Shown here: positions 42,836-51,479 of the stretch, piece by piece
How the letters are laid out: each line of letters starts with the position of its first letter
Position numbering within the stretch: position 1 is the stretch's first letter
NCBI RefSeq assembly: GCF_000817815.1
Contig: NZ_JPRD01000053.1
Location: forward strand, 1 to 64,000
Source: Vibrio owensii CAIM 1854 = LMG 25443
GTDB taxonomy: Bacteria > Pseudomonadota > Gammaproteobacteria > Enterobacterales > Vibrionaceae
DNA: 64,000 nucleotides
Reading direction: 5' to 3'
The notes under the pieces: generated by a model
Databases searched by the model: none
Told to the model about the DNA's origin: nothing
The model's input: the letters and a program-made list of their open reading frames with translations, nothing else
Translations under genes and position numbers: made by a program

Positions 42836-44094
42836 TCCGCATTTTTTACACATTGCTACTTGCCCTTGCGTCCCCTTTCCTTTTATTTGGTTTATATAAA
42901 AGTAAACCAAACAAGCCCAAATTTGGTGAACGATGGAAAGAGCATTTTGGTAGAACCCCAAAACTAGAGACAACTGAGCGCCCCATTTGGATTCATGCGG
43001 TTTCGGTCGGTGAAAGTATCGCCGCTATCCCACTCATTAAAGAGTTGAAAAAGCAAAACCCAACCCAACCTATTTTGGTCACCACCACAACCAGTACTGG
43101 TGCGGAACAAATTGCTAAGTTGGGCGACTTAGTGGAACACCGCTATATGCCTATCGATTTCGGTTTTGCTGTGAAAGGTTTTCTAAAGGCAATACGCCCA
43201 AAGCAAATGTTGATAATCGAAACCGAACTTTGGCCAAACACGCTTAATAAAGTCCACAATGCAGGAATCCCTATCATAGTGGTCAACGCTCGCCTCTCTG
43301 AAAAATCGTGTAGGAACTACGCAAAAGTGCAGCCTCTGTTTGACCTATTACCCCCTTGCATAGATAAGGTCCTTTGCCAGACGGAGTCAGATGCTGAGCG
43401 TTTCGAACGTTTAGGTGTCGAGAAAAACAAACTTTTTGTCACTGGCTCGATAAAGTTTGATATCCAGATATCGAACGACGTAAGAGAAAAAGCTAAATCG
43501 CTAAGGAATGCTCTCGGATTAGAGCGCCCGATTTGGATTGCAGCCAGCACTCATAAAGGCGAAGATGAGCAGGTATTAGAAGCCCACAAAAAAATCTTAG
43601 AATGGCACCCAAATGCACTTTTAATCCTTGTTCCACGGCATCCAGAGCGATTCGAAGATGTATTTGAGCTTTGCCAAGGTCAAGGCTTTGAAACTGCTCG
43701 ACGTACAAGCCAAGAAGAAGTAACAACATCGACCCAAGTTTATCTTGGAGATACCATGGGTGAGATGCTTACCTTGATTGGATCAGCCGACATTTGCTTT
43801 ATGGGTGGTAGTTTGATTGGCGATAAAGTTGGTGGGCATAATGTTCTAGAGTCTGCGGCTTTAGGTGTGCCAGTCATCACTGGGCCGAGCTATTTTAATT
43901 TCCAAGAAATTGTCGACAAGATGGTATCTTTTTCTGCGATAGCTATTACTTCAAACGCAAACACCCTTGCAATTGAAATAAAGGATCTAATTCAAAATGA
44001 AAGTGCTTACCATCAAGTAAAGGTAAGCCTACTTTCTGTCGTAAACTCAAACCAAGGCTCATTACAAAAAACTCTGGATAAGGTAACTTTATAA
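42829..44094 (+). CDS. waaA: Kdo transferase
   Basis: This GT30 enzyme of 421 residues attaches Kdo from CMP-Kdo to lipid IVA. A single N-terminal membrane helix lies at residues 4-20. PIWIHAVSVGESIAAIPLIK and LIIETELWPNTLN are conserved, as are NARLSEKSCRNY, CQTESDAERF and GDKVGGHNVLESAALGVPVI. A Kdo kinase (kdkA) at 55043-55759 in the same window suggests a single, phosphorylated Kdo, as known for Vibrio cores; that Kdo count is inferred. Confidence 0.95.
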   Translation: MLIRIFYTLLLALASPFLLFGLYKSKPNKPKFGERWKEHFGRTPKLETTERPIWIHAVSVGESIAAIPLIKELKKQNPTQPILVTTTTSTGAEQIAKLGDLVEHRYMPIDFGFAVKGFLKAIRPKQMLIIETELWPNTLNKVHNAGIPIIVVNARLSEKSCRNYAKVQPLFDLLPPCIDKVLCQTESDAERFERLGVEKNKLFVTGSIKFDIQISNDVREKAKSLRNALGLERPIWIAASTHKGEDEQVLEAHKKILEWHPNALLILVPRHPERFEDVFELCQGQGFETARRTSQEEVTTSTQVYLGDTMGEMLTLIGSADICFMGGSLIGDKVGGHNVLESAALGVPVITGPSYFNFQEIVDKMVSFSAIAITSNANTLAIEIKDLIQNESAYHQVKVSLLSVVNSNQGSLQKTLDKVTL

Positions 44095-44097
44095 ACT

Positions 44098-45093
44098 ATG
44101 GATCTTTTTGTTGTTACATCACCCATGCAGTATGTTTGTGCATTAGAGGCTAAAACATTCTTTAACAGCCAAGAGGCGATCTTACTGTTGGTAAACCAAA
44201 AAAGTACGCTTGGTTTAGAGCAACAAAACCGACTTTTTAATACTAAAGAGTGGCAAAATATCATCACCATTGATAGGGGAAACCGCAGTATTGCTGTCCC
44301 TAAAGCAATCAAAGAGATCAAGAAAGCCCTAAATGGGCGTTCGATACAACGTTTTTTCTATGCTGAATTTAATGCCTGGCGAACAAAACTAATACTAAAA
44401 AACCTCAATATAGAGAAACAAATCTATTTTGATGATGGTACGCTTACACTGTCGGAGTATCCGAAGTATATACTGCCTAAACAAGACTTTTACCGCCCAA
44501 GGTTCCTTCAAGATTTAGTAGTGCGTCTTAATGGATGTAAACCAATTGGTCATTTAAAACCTTCTGATAATCTAGAAGTTTTTACGATGTTCAACTTAAA
44601 CCCAATAGCACATAAAGTACATAAGAATTCCCTGAGCAGATTAAAGGGGGAGTATGGTAACCCATCTCTATATAACAGAGATGCCCCAATTGGCTATATA
44701 GGACAAGGGGCTATTGGTGACAAGTATCAAAAATCGGTATCACAATACATTGAAGAGATTGATACTCTTGCTAAGTCTAGCAATCGAAAAATTATATACT
44801 TCCCTCACCGAACAGAGCGAGATGAAGTAAAAGAGGCGCTACAGGGAAAAAGCTACATTATATACCACCGTAGTGAATATCCTCTAGAAATAGAGTTAAT
44901 CGATAAAGGTATTGAGCTCTCTGGATTCGTAGGGACTTACTCCACTGTAATGTTTACTTGCAGACTACTCTATCCAGATATGCCCATTTATACGATATCC
45001 GACGACTACCCTGATAAAGTGTTTCGAGCAGAACTAAGAAGACAATTCAAAGCTATTAATGTAAAAAAAATTAATAGCTTTGAAGACCTATAA
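44098..45093 (+). CDS. Family 52 glycosyltransferase (sialyltransferase-like)
   Basis: This protein of 331 residues begins DLFVVTSPMQYVCALEAKTF, the N-terminal signature of GT52 (Lst-type sialyltransferases and relatives). IYFDDGTLTLSEYPKYI follows (about residue 120). Later YFPHRTERDEV and SGFVGTYSTVMFTCRLLYP match the donor-binding half. It is in the waaA operon (3-nt gap) yet abuts the convergent nonulosonic acid operon. It is therefore the best candidate to transfer the CMP-activated nonulosonic acid to the LPS core. Transfer of an ordinary hexose from a UDP donor, as some GT52 members do, is possible. Confidence 0.78.
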   Translation: MDLFVVTSPMQYVCALEAKTFFNSQEAILLLVNQKSTLGLEQQNRLFNTKEWQNIITIDRGNRSIAVPKAIKEIKKALNGRSIQRFFYAEFNAWRTKLILKNLNIEKQIYFDDGTLTLSEYPKYILPKQDFYRPRFLQDLVVRLNGCKPIGHLKPSDNLEVFTMFNLNPIAHKVHKNSLSRLKGEYGNPSLYNRDAPIGYIGQGAIGDKYQKSVSQYIEEIDTLAKSSNRKIIYFPHRTERDEVKEALQGKSYIIYHRSEYPLEIELIDKGIELSGFVGTYSTVMFTCRLLYPDMPIYTISDDYPDKVFRAELRRQFKAINVKKINSFEDL

Positions 45094-45786
45094 TTAAGAC
45101 CTTTTATTCAGAAAATACTCTGCTAATTCAAAATCCAACTGCTGATCAATATCGAATGAGTCCTTGTTTTCCATCACAAAAGCAAAGGACTCACTTGTAT
45201 AGCAGATCTCTTGGTATTCGAGTAATTTTTCAACATCAAATATATAAATCGCACCATTGAAGCGATAAAAGCTACCTAAATCTTGAGAACGCTTTAGAGC
45301 TTCTGGTCGAATAAAGTTTTCCATTGAACCATTATCTGGCAATATATTTGACCAAAGTGGAGGATGCTCGCAAGGTGTCACAGATACAACAGAAAAAGCT
45401 TGTTTCTCAATAAATAGCTCCAGAGCCTGATCGATATGCTGTGAGGTACGCAACGGCGATGTGGGTTGGAGTAAAATGACTATATCAAAACCAGTACCAA
45501 ATTTTTCCAAGGTGTACGTCAGGACATTCGCTGTCGATGCAGTATCAGAAGCTAAGTGCTCTGGACGAAGTTCAGGCGCAGGAATCCCTAAATCTGCAGC
45601 TACATCAGCGATCTCCTGATCATCTGTGCTTATAAAGATATCATCAATATACTCACTACCTTTAGCTGCATCAATAGACCAACCAATTAATGGCTTCCCT
45701 GCAATTGGCAAGATATTCTTTCTTGGTAACCGTTTACTCCCTCCTCGAGCAGGGATAAACGCTAATACCTTTTTTCCATCAATCAT
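45094..45786 (-). CDS. neuA: CMP-nonulosonic acid (acylneuraminate) cytidylyltransferase
   Basis: This enzyme activates a sialic-acid-like sugar with CTP. It has 230 residues, with the mononucleotide-binding motif AFIPARGGSKRLPRKNILPI near the N-terminus. ISTDDQEIADVAADLG and LQPTSPLRTSQHIDQALELF follow, all standard for NeuA/LegF/PseF. Within this family the activated sugar cannot be told apart; the surrounding genes favour legionaminic acid over neuraminic acid. It is the last gene of the minus-strand operon, and its stop adjoins the convergent GT52 stop. Confidence 0.9.
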   Translation of the reverse strand: MIDGKKVLAFIPARGGSKRLPRKNILPIAGKPLIGWSIDAAKGSEYIDDIFISTDDQEIADVAADLGIPAPELRPEHLASDTASTANVLTYTLEKFGTGFDIVILLQPTSPLRTSQHIDQALELFIEKQAFSVVSVTPCEHPPLWSNILPDNGSMENFIRPEALKRSQDLGSFYRFNGAIYIFDVEKLLEYQEICYTSESFAFVMENKDSFDIDQQLDFELAEYFLNKRS

Positions 45787-46844
45787 TAGAACATCCCCAA
45801 GCTGTGGATATCCGCTTGTGCGCGATTAAAATCATCCATACGACCGATATCAAGCCAATACTCATGAATAGGAAACATTAGGATATTGTTTCTTTGCTCC
45901 ATGTGCTGCTCTAGCAAAGTTGGCATATCAATTTTGTGATTTTGGGGAACCGAGTTAATCACTTGTGGAGAAACCACATAAATACCAGCATTGACAAAGA
46001 AACGTTGAATTGGTTTTTCGACCATACTCGTTATTTTGTTACCTTCTCCATTGATCACACCATAAGGGATCTGATAATCGTACTCTCGCACACACATTGT
46101 CGCATCAGCTTGATTTTCGTTATGGAAATCAAGTAGGCGCTGAAAATCCACCTTCGTAAGTACATCACCATTCATCATTATGAGCGGTAAACCTTTCGGT
46201 AGATCATCGGGTAGAAGCCCCAGAGCCCCTCCGGTACCAAGTGGCTCATCTTCATGAACGTAAGTGATATTCACGCCTAGGTCGGTACCATCTCCAAAGT
46301 AGTTCTCAATTTGCTCTGGCATGTAGTGAGTCGAAATATAAAAGTTTTGGAAACCCGCTTTTATAAAGTTACGTATCAACGTTTCAAGGATCGGTTTACC
46401 ACCAACTTTTAGCATAGGTTTAGGACAAGTATCGGTTAAGGGTTTAAGACGGGTACCAAAACCACCAGCCATAATAAACACTGGGTTTTCATACCTAGGT
46501 TTACAAAGTGCACCTTGCAAGGTTTCTAAACCAACAACCCTATAATTCTCAATTAAAGGAACGGAGAGAATGCCTTTTGACTCCATTAGGTCAATAAGCA
46601 CTTCTCTTTCTGCATTAACATCAGCAGTGGTAGGACTGGTGTTCATAACCATTGCAATTGGGTCTGTGAGTGGGAGATTTCTTAACAACCCTCTTCGGAT
46701 ATCACCATCTGTTACGACCCCAACTAAGTGCTGCTCGTTATCAACCACTAAAGCAACGCGCAAGGCTTCTTTGTTGATAATTTCTAATGCTTCTAGAATT
46801 GTTGCTGAAGGTTCTAGCAGCACATTTTTCCACTCGTGACTCAT
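45786..46844 (-). CDS. CBS-domain nucleotidyltransferase (PtmE-like)
   Basis: This protein of 352 residues has two CBS domains (about 8-60 and 66-118) and a C-terminal sugar-1-phosphate nucleotidyltransferase domain. The latter begins MAGGFGTRLKPLTDTCPKPM, with MNGDVLTKVDFQRLLDFHN and YWLDIGRMDDFNRAQADIH later. In Campylobacter a protein of this layout (PtmE) makes GDP-glucosamine or GDP-GlcNAc for legionaminate synthesis. The ATG at 46844 overlaps the preceding TGA (ATGA); the frame also opens with TTG two codons earlier. The nucleotide used (GTP or other) is inferred, not visible. Confidence 0.82.
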   Translation of the reverse strand: MSHEWKNVLLEPSATILEALEIINKEALRVALVVDNEQHLVGVVTDGDIRRGLLRNLPLTDPIAMVMNTSPTTADVNAEREVLIDLMESKGILSVPLIENYRVVGLETLQGALCKPRYENPVFIMAGGFGTRLKPLTDTCPKPMLKVGGKPILETLIRNFIKAGFQNFYISTHYMPEQIENYFGDGTDLGVNITYVHEDEPLGTGGALGLLPDDLPKGLPLIMMNGDVLTKVDFQRLLDFHNENQADATMCVREYDYQIPYGVINGEGNKITSMVEKPIQRFFVNAGIYVVSPQVINSVPQNHKIDMPTLLEQHMEQRNNILMFPIHEYWLDIGRMDDFNRAQADIHSLGMF

Positions 46845-47344
46845 TGACAATCACCATAAATCTTTATGAACTTACAGAATTTTACTGGCTCGACTTCTTG
46901 ATTAAAAGATCGAACTTCTTCTTCTACCGTTTTTATAAATCCTAATGATTCAACCGATTTAATAGAAGGGATATTTGAAGTTGCAATCCAGGCGATTACT
47001 TTATCGACTTTATATTTCGTTGCAGATAATCCTTCCTTGATCATGAACTTTGCTAACCCACGACCACTCTTCTCAGAAGATATACCATATGCGATCTCAA
47101 CTTCGTCAGCATAAGAATTATAATCTATATACAAATAACCTATCGCTTCACCCTTTTCACATAAAAGGTAGAACTCTCTAGAGCTACTCTCGATGGCCGC
47201 AAAAAAATGATGCTCTAGTTTTTCTTTAATAGGAGCCTCAGAAAAGCCCGACCAGTAGATATTTTGGGGTTGGCTTCTCAATCGAAAAAAGCTTTCAAAA
47301 TATTCATAACTAGCGAGCTTCAGCTCTAATTTTTCTTCATTCAT
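46841..47344 (-). CDS. GNAT-family N-acetyltransferase
   Basis: This protein of 167 residues has a GNAT fold. VEIAYGISSEKSGRGLAKFM contains the acetyl-CoA pyrophosphate loop (R/Q-x-x-G-x-A-like SGRGLA), and NIPSIKSVESLGFIK is the usual C-terminal GNAT segment. It resembles PseH/LegH-type sugar acetyltransferases in size. It overlaps the aminotransferase-fold gene by 4 nt, and the two probably act on the same amino sugar. A second acyltransferase of unrelated fold is also in the operon. Confidence 0.8.
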   Translation of the reverse strand: MNEEKLELKLASYEYFESFFRLRSQPQNIYWSGFSEAPIKEKLEHHFFAAIESSSREFYLLCEKGEAIGYLYIDYNSYADEVEIAYGISSEKSGRGLAKFMIKEGLSATKYKVDKVIAWIATSNIPSIKSVESLGFIKTVEEEVRSFNQEVEPVKFCKFIKIYGDCQ

Positions 47345-48327
47345 TTATCTAGTTTCTTAATCAAGTTACAAATTCGTGAGATATCTTTTTGCGTATATCG
47401 ACTATCCAAAGGTAAGGAAAGAACGTTTTCTGATAACTGATTTGAAACCTGCTCAACTTCAGGCCAGTGAATCGCCAAAAAGATTGAATGCTCCATCAGT
47501 CCCTTTCTCACTTTATCGCGATTAGCTAACAGTAGTGGCAAGAAAGAGGGGAAGTTCACATTAATATCTATATATTGGTCGCTTCTAAGAAGTTCTTTGG
47601 CGGTCGTCAGATTTTCTTTACGTATCTTTAATTCTACGTGTTTATCACTATAGAACTGACATGCTAGAACCGTACTTTTATCTTCTGGTTCATAGATTCC
47701 AACACCGCTATCCAACAAATTTTCGGCATATGAAAAAGATGATAAGTAATCACTCTCATTACCGATAGAATTACTGAGAAACTTAGCCTTTATGCTTTTT
47801 GCTTGATATTTGATCTCTGAAAATTCTGACAAACATAACTTATTCAATCGTTCTAATGGCACGTTTGATATCAGTTGGCTGAAATCAGCTATTGCGGTTA
47901 TTTTTCTTAGGCTATTAAAGTAACACCACTGTACATCAGCCAAGACCTTAGGAGGCTCGACACCAAAAACATCATCGATAATGAATGGAACTTGAGAGCA
48001 CTCTATCAAATTGAGAAACGAAGTACTCTCATGACCAAAATACTTAACTAAATATATTGCACTAATATCTTGATAATCATCAGAAAAATCGAATTCGAAG
48101 TTATCTTGAACTGCATAAAATAGTACTTCGATATCAAATTCTAGTAATACATCAACAACAATTTGACATACAAAGTCTGGAACAAGAACCCTTTTCCCCT
48201 GAAGTGACATTGAGCGAACAGCCCATCTTAGCGAAGAACGCCCACTATTCGTCACTCCATAAAAGAGACCATCCTTGGCAAGCTCTTGCTCACCGCCTAT
48301 CGTTCTATTTTCAGTATTTAACATCAT
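47341..48327 (-). CDS. Divergent DegT-like PLP-fold protein of unknown role
   Basis: This protein of 328 residues looks like a shortened DegT/DnrJ aminotransferase. TNSGRSSLRWAVRSMSLQGK matches the cofactor-phosphate region, RVLVPDFVCQIVVDVL the next strand, and CQVPFIIDDVFG-like PFIIDDVFGVEP the PLP-binding Asp. The presumed cofactor Lys is in YFNSLRKITAIADF (about residue 139). The C-terminal half has lost much of the family pattern. It may aminate a sugar precursor together with the GNAT protein, or be a non-catalytic relative. It overlaps neuC by 17 nt. Confidence 0.6.
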   Translation of the reverse strand: MMLNTENRTIGGEQELAKDGLFYGVTNSGRSSLRWAVRSMSLQGKRVLVPDFVCQIVVDVLLEFDIEVLFYAVQDNFEFDFSDDYQDISAIYLVKYFGHESTSFLNLIECSQVPFIIDDVFGVEPPKVLADVQWCYFNSLRKITAIADFSQLISNVPLERLNKLCLSEFSEIKYQAKSIKAKFLSNSIGNESDYLSSFSYAENLLDSGVGIYEPEDKSTVLACQFYSDKHVELKIRKENLTTAKELLRSDQYIDINVNFPSFLPLLLANRDKVRKGLMEHSIFLAIHWPEVEQVSNQLSENVLSLPLDSRYTQKDISRICNLIKKLDK

Positions 48328-49474
48328 AAAATGGCTTAGTTTTTAAACTATTCAAATCAACAGCTCTCAGAACATCTACCACTTTTTTAGAACTATTTCC
48401 CTGTCCGTAAGGGTTCACTATTTGCAATAGAGATTCTTTAAATGCAACGCTATACACTTGGTCTAAAGCAGACGAGATTTCGGTGGCGCTTACGGCTACA
48501 TCAAGAGTACTGTTCGCTCTCACTCTTCCTTTCTGGCGATCGCCGATATTAATAGTGGCAAGTTTAAACGATGGCGCCTCTACGATACCGCTAGATGAGT
48601 TCCCGACCACGGCATCAACGTATTGTAATGCTGATAAATACCTGAGCTGCCCCAGCGAAGTAAATGCAATCGCTTTGTCACTATTCTCTGCAACATAAGC
48701 ATCGATCATTTTATTAATCAAACGACCACCAACATCAGCATTTGCCTTAGTAAATATGATTAACGTGTCATTGAGATTGTCAAAACCTGACAGAATCTCA
48801 GAGAAGTCACGTTCAACCTCTTCAACATTCTGAGTGGTCTCTGGATGATAGGTAAATAGCAAGTTTTTTGCTTTCAGCTTACAATCTATCGAGTTTTCAA
48901 ATTCTTCTTTGGACATCAACTGCATGCGCAGCAAGTTATCTAAGCCGACTTCCCCAACCGTAAACACTCTTTCTGGCAACTCTCCCATTTGAATAACACG
49001 CGTTGAATATTCATCCATTGCGGTAAAGTGTAAATGAGACAATTTGGTCACTGCGTGACGAATCAGTTCGTCGATCGCGCCTTCTGTTAGCTCTCCGCCA
49101 CTTAAGTGAGCCACTGGAATACGCGCAATATTTGCGGCAGAAACAATCGGGATTAACTCGTAACGATCACCTAATACAACCACGATGTCTGGCTGCAATT
49201 CATCAAATGCTTCAGCGAAGCTGATCTGCGCAAGCCCCATGCTTTTGTTAACTCCGATTGGAGTATCTGATGACAACAATATTTCTATTTTCTTGTTTAC
49301 ACAAAATCCATCATCAAGAATTTGCTGATTCGTCAGGCCAAATTCAGGAGACAGGTGGCTGCCTGTTGAAATGATCTGCAACTCTAGCTCTGGAGCATTT
49401 TCAATGTCTTCCAATAGACATTTTAATAAACCATACTCAGCTCTCGTAGCCGTCACGACACAGATTTTTCTCAT
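48311..49474 (-). CDS. neuC: Hydrolysing UDP- or GDP-sugar 2-epimerase (NeuC/LegG type)
   Basis: This enzyme of 387 residues releases a ManNAc-type sugar by hydrolysis and C2 epimerisation, giving the substrate for NeuB. It begins ICVVTATRAEYGLLKCLLED. VLGDRYELIPIVSAANIARI, HLSGGELTEGAIDELIRHAV and GNSSSGIVEAPSFKLATINI are hallmark NeuC/LegG segments. The presence of 4,6-dehydratase and aminotransferase genes suggests that the real substrate is the 2,4-diacetamido-6-deoxy derivative. Its start overlaps the neuB stop by 1 nt. Confidence 0.9.
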   Translation of the reverse strand: MRKICVVTATRAEYGLLKCLLEDIENAPELELQIISTGSHLSPEFGLTNQQILDDGFCVNKKIEILLSSDTPIGVNKSMGLAQISFAEAFDELQPDIVVVLGDRYELIPIVSAANIARIPVAHLSGGELTEGAIDELIRHAVTKLSHLHFTAMDEYSTRVIQMGELPERVFTVGEVGLDNLLRMQLMSKEEFENSIDCKLKAKNLLFTYHPETTQNVEEVERDFSEILSGFDNLNDTLIIFTKANADVGGRLINKMIDAYVAENSDKAIAFTSLGQLRYLSALQYVDAVVGNSSSGIVEAPSFKLATINIGDRQKGRVRANSTLDVAVSATEISSALDQVYSVAFKESLLQIVNPYGQGNSSKKVVDVLRAVDLNSLKTKPFYDVKY

Positions 49475-50475
49475 CAGATTAGCTCTCCAATTTGGTAGTC
49501 TTTTTGGGCTACAGAGCCAACGACTTCATCCCATCTTGTTGGAGAGATGCCATTACCAGGGCGTTTAATTTCTAGCATATCAGGAGTAATCAACTGCCCT
49601 GCTGAGATCTCTTGTCCTGCAACAATACTTTTTCTAACAACATTTCGATTAGCCTGCTCTGTTTTTGTCGGTACTTTCCAACCTGAACCAAGCGCTTTTT
49701 CAATATTACGAATTGATGTGACCATATCTGACAGCTCTTGTGGTTCAAGGCTCGCTTTATGGTCTGGTCCTTCCATAGTGTTGTCTAGTGTAAAGTGCTT
49801 TTCAATAACCTTTGCTCCCATTGCCACGGCTGCAACGGGAATTTCGATGCCTAAAGTATGGTCAGAGTATCCGACTGTAATACCTGGGAAGGCCTTTTCT
49901 ATCGTTAACATCGCCGCTAAATTAACATCTTCTGGTGCAGTAGGGTAATCTGTCGTCGCATGCAAAACTGTAATGTCACCTAGAGTTAAGCCTGCATCAA
50001 CTAGGGTCATGATTGCATGTTCAACTTCATGTAAGTAACCCATTCCAGTAGATAGAATAACTGGCTTTTTAAAGCTAGCGATATGACGTAAGAATGGTGT
50101 ATTGGTTAATTCACCAGAGCCAATTTTGAAGACATTTTGCAGCTGATCAAGAAATGTTGCGCTTTGCTCTTCATCTGGCGTAGACATAAAAGTAATCGCT
50201 TTTGAGTCACAGTAAGCCTTCAAATCTGAAAAATCATTGTAGCTAAGCTCTAAACGCTTCAGCATCTCAAACTGCGTCTCTTCTCGCTGAGTATTCTCTA
50301 CTTGATACTCGGCCATTTGCGCATCTTCCGTAACCAGCAGCTCTGTTTTCCATGTTTGGAATTTTACAGCGTCAACGCCAGCTTCTACGGCTGCATCAAT
50401 CAATTTCTTTGCTAGCTCAAAGTCACCATTATGGTTTACACCCGCTTCTGCGATGATAAAAGTCTTGTTTGTCAT
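49474..50475 (-). CDS. neuB: Nonulosonic acid synthase (NeuB/LegI family)
   Basis: This synthase of 333 residues condenses phosphoenolpyruvate with a six-carbon amino sugar to a nine-carbon acid. It begins FIIAEAGVNHNGDFELAKKL, with KFQTWKTELLVTEDAQMAEY following. GSGELTNTPFLRHIA and VGYSDHTLGIEIPVAAVAMG are conserved, as is EKHFTLD. A C-terminal SAF (antifreeze-like) domain covers about 275-333 (VAGQEISAGQLITPDMLEIK). Whether the product is Neu5Ac, legionaminic or pseudaminic acid is inferred from partners, which favour a legionaminic type. Confidence 0.93.
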   Translation of the reverse strand: MTNKTFIIAEAGVNHNGDFELAKKLIDAAVEAGVDAVKFQTWKTELLVTEDAQMAEYQVENTQREETQFEMLKRLELSYNDFSDLKAYCDSKAITFMSTPDEEQSATFLDQLQNVFKIGSGELTNTPFLRHIASFKKPVILSTGMGYLHEVEHAIMTLVDAGLTLGDITVLHATTDYPTAPEDVNLAAMLTIEKAFPGITVGYSDHTLGIEIPVAAVAMGAKVIEKHFTLDNTMEGPDHKASLEPQELSDMVTSIRNIEKALGSGWKVPTKTEQANRNVVRKSIVAGQEISAGQLITPDMLEIKRPGNGISPTRWDEVVGSVAQKDYQIGELI

Positions 50476-50483
50476 GGTTACCT

Positions 50484-51479
50484 CTAAGCTCGGTATAATT
50501 GAAATAGTTTTGGAGGGCTTACATCTTTATGTTGTTCAGCCCACATTTGATTCAGCATTTGACGTTTTTCAGGAAGAAAGTCTAAGCCCGCAATGTAGAA
50601 TGGCATCGTAAGTGGTGAGAACTTCGACTTAAACTTAAACAGGCTGTCATCAGGAGAAGACGTTCTACCACCACCCAGCATCATATAACGGCAACCCTTG
50701 CTTTTGGCATGTTCAAAGGCGGCATCAAGTAGCAGGTAGTTACCATTTTCTTTGGCTAACGCTTGGTTGTTCGCCGACAAATGATAGTGAGCTAATTCTT
50801 TCCCGCACATAAAAAAGCCGATAGAGGCGAAAGTACTCTCTTTCTTCGTTGCTAGTAAGTCGACTCCTTCCAGAGCGCTCAGAGCATTAAAATAATCTTC
50901 TTGGAAATAAAAAAAGTCACTTGCAGAGTTTTTCTGCATCGTTTCGTAATACATTTCCATAAAGCTGGAAAGCTCGACTGAGCCCGTCTCTATTGTGAGT
51001 TTTTTCTCAGCCTTTTTTATTATGTTTCTTGTCGTTTTTGAATATAACTTGCGTCGTTCTTCTGTGCTTTTTTCCAAATCAACAATGACCACTTGCCTTT
51101 CTGGTAAGTTCATTTCGAAAAGCGAGGCCATATTCCCTAAAGAATTAAATGGATGAAAACGGATAAATTCACATACTATGTTTTGCTCTTTACAGAAATC
51201 TCTGTAGGCACCAAAAGCACGACATAAAAACGGCTCATCTAATGAGTTCGAAACTGGACCACCGTAACCATATGGAGTCTCTAAATCATATAACTCTTCG
51301 TCAATTTCTTTGCCTGAAACATTTTTGATACGGCGTTTTAGAGCACTAAACTGCACATTGGAATCACCTTCTTCATACTTGAATTCAAAGTGTTCACATT
51401 CACCTTCATACAACGCGGAATATGCTCGTTGGTAATAGATATCTGAGGGTAAATTTCTAATTGTAATATCAGTCATCAT
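50484..51479 (-). CDS. FemAB-like GNAT acyltransferase
   Basis: This 331-residue protein has the double-GNAT layout of FemAB/BioF2-like acyltransferases. The first half includes DLETPYGYGGPVSNSLDEPF. KTTRNIIKKAEKKLTIETGS follows in the middle, and GNYLLLDAAFEHAKSKGCRY then LGGGRTSSPDDSLFKFKSKF lie near the C-terminus. It sits between the LegC-like and NeuB-like genes. An N-acylation of the C4 or C7 amino group (acetyl, or an amino-acid-derived group) is therefore a reasonable idea, taking the place of LegH. Acyl donor unknown. Confidence 0.75.
   Translation of the reverse strand: MMTDITIRNLPSDIYYQRAYSALYEGECEHFEFKYEEGDSNVQFSALKRRIKNVSGKEIDEELYDLETPYGYGGPVSNSLDEPFLCRAFGAYRDFCKEQNIVCEFIRFHPFNSLGNMASLFEMNLPERQVVIVDLEKSTEERRKLYSKTTRNIIKKAEKKLTIETGSVELSSFMEMYYETMQKNSASDFFYFQEDYFNALSALEGVDLLATKKESTFASIGFFMCGKELAHYHLSANNQALAKENGNYLLLDAAFEHAKSKGCRYMMLGGGRTSSPDDSLFKFKSKFSPLTMPFYIAGLDFLPEKRQMLNQMWAEQHKDVSPPKLFQLYRA

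Noticed and set aside
48311..50475. True sialic acid (Neu5Ac) pathway
   Set aside because: A dehydratase, aminotransferase and further acyltransferases in the same operon are not needed for Neu5Ac; a legionaminic-type acid fits better.
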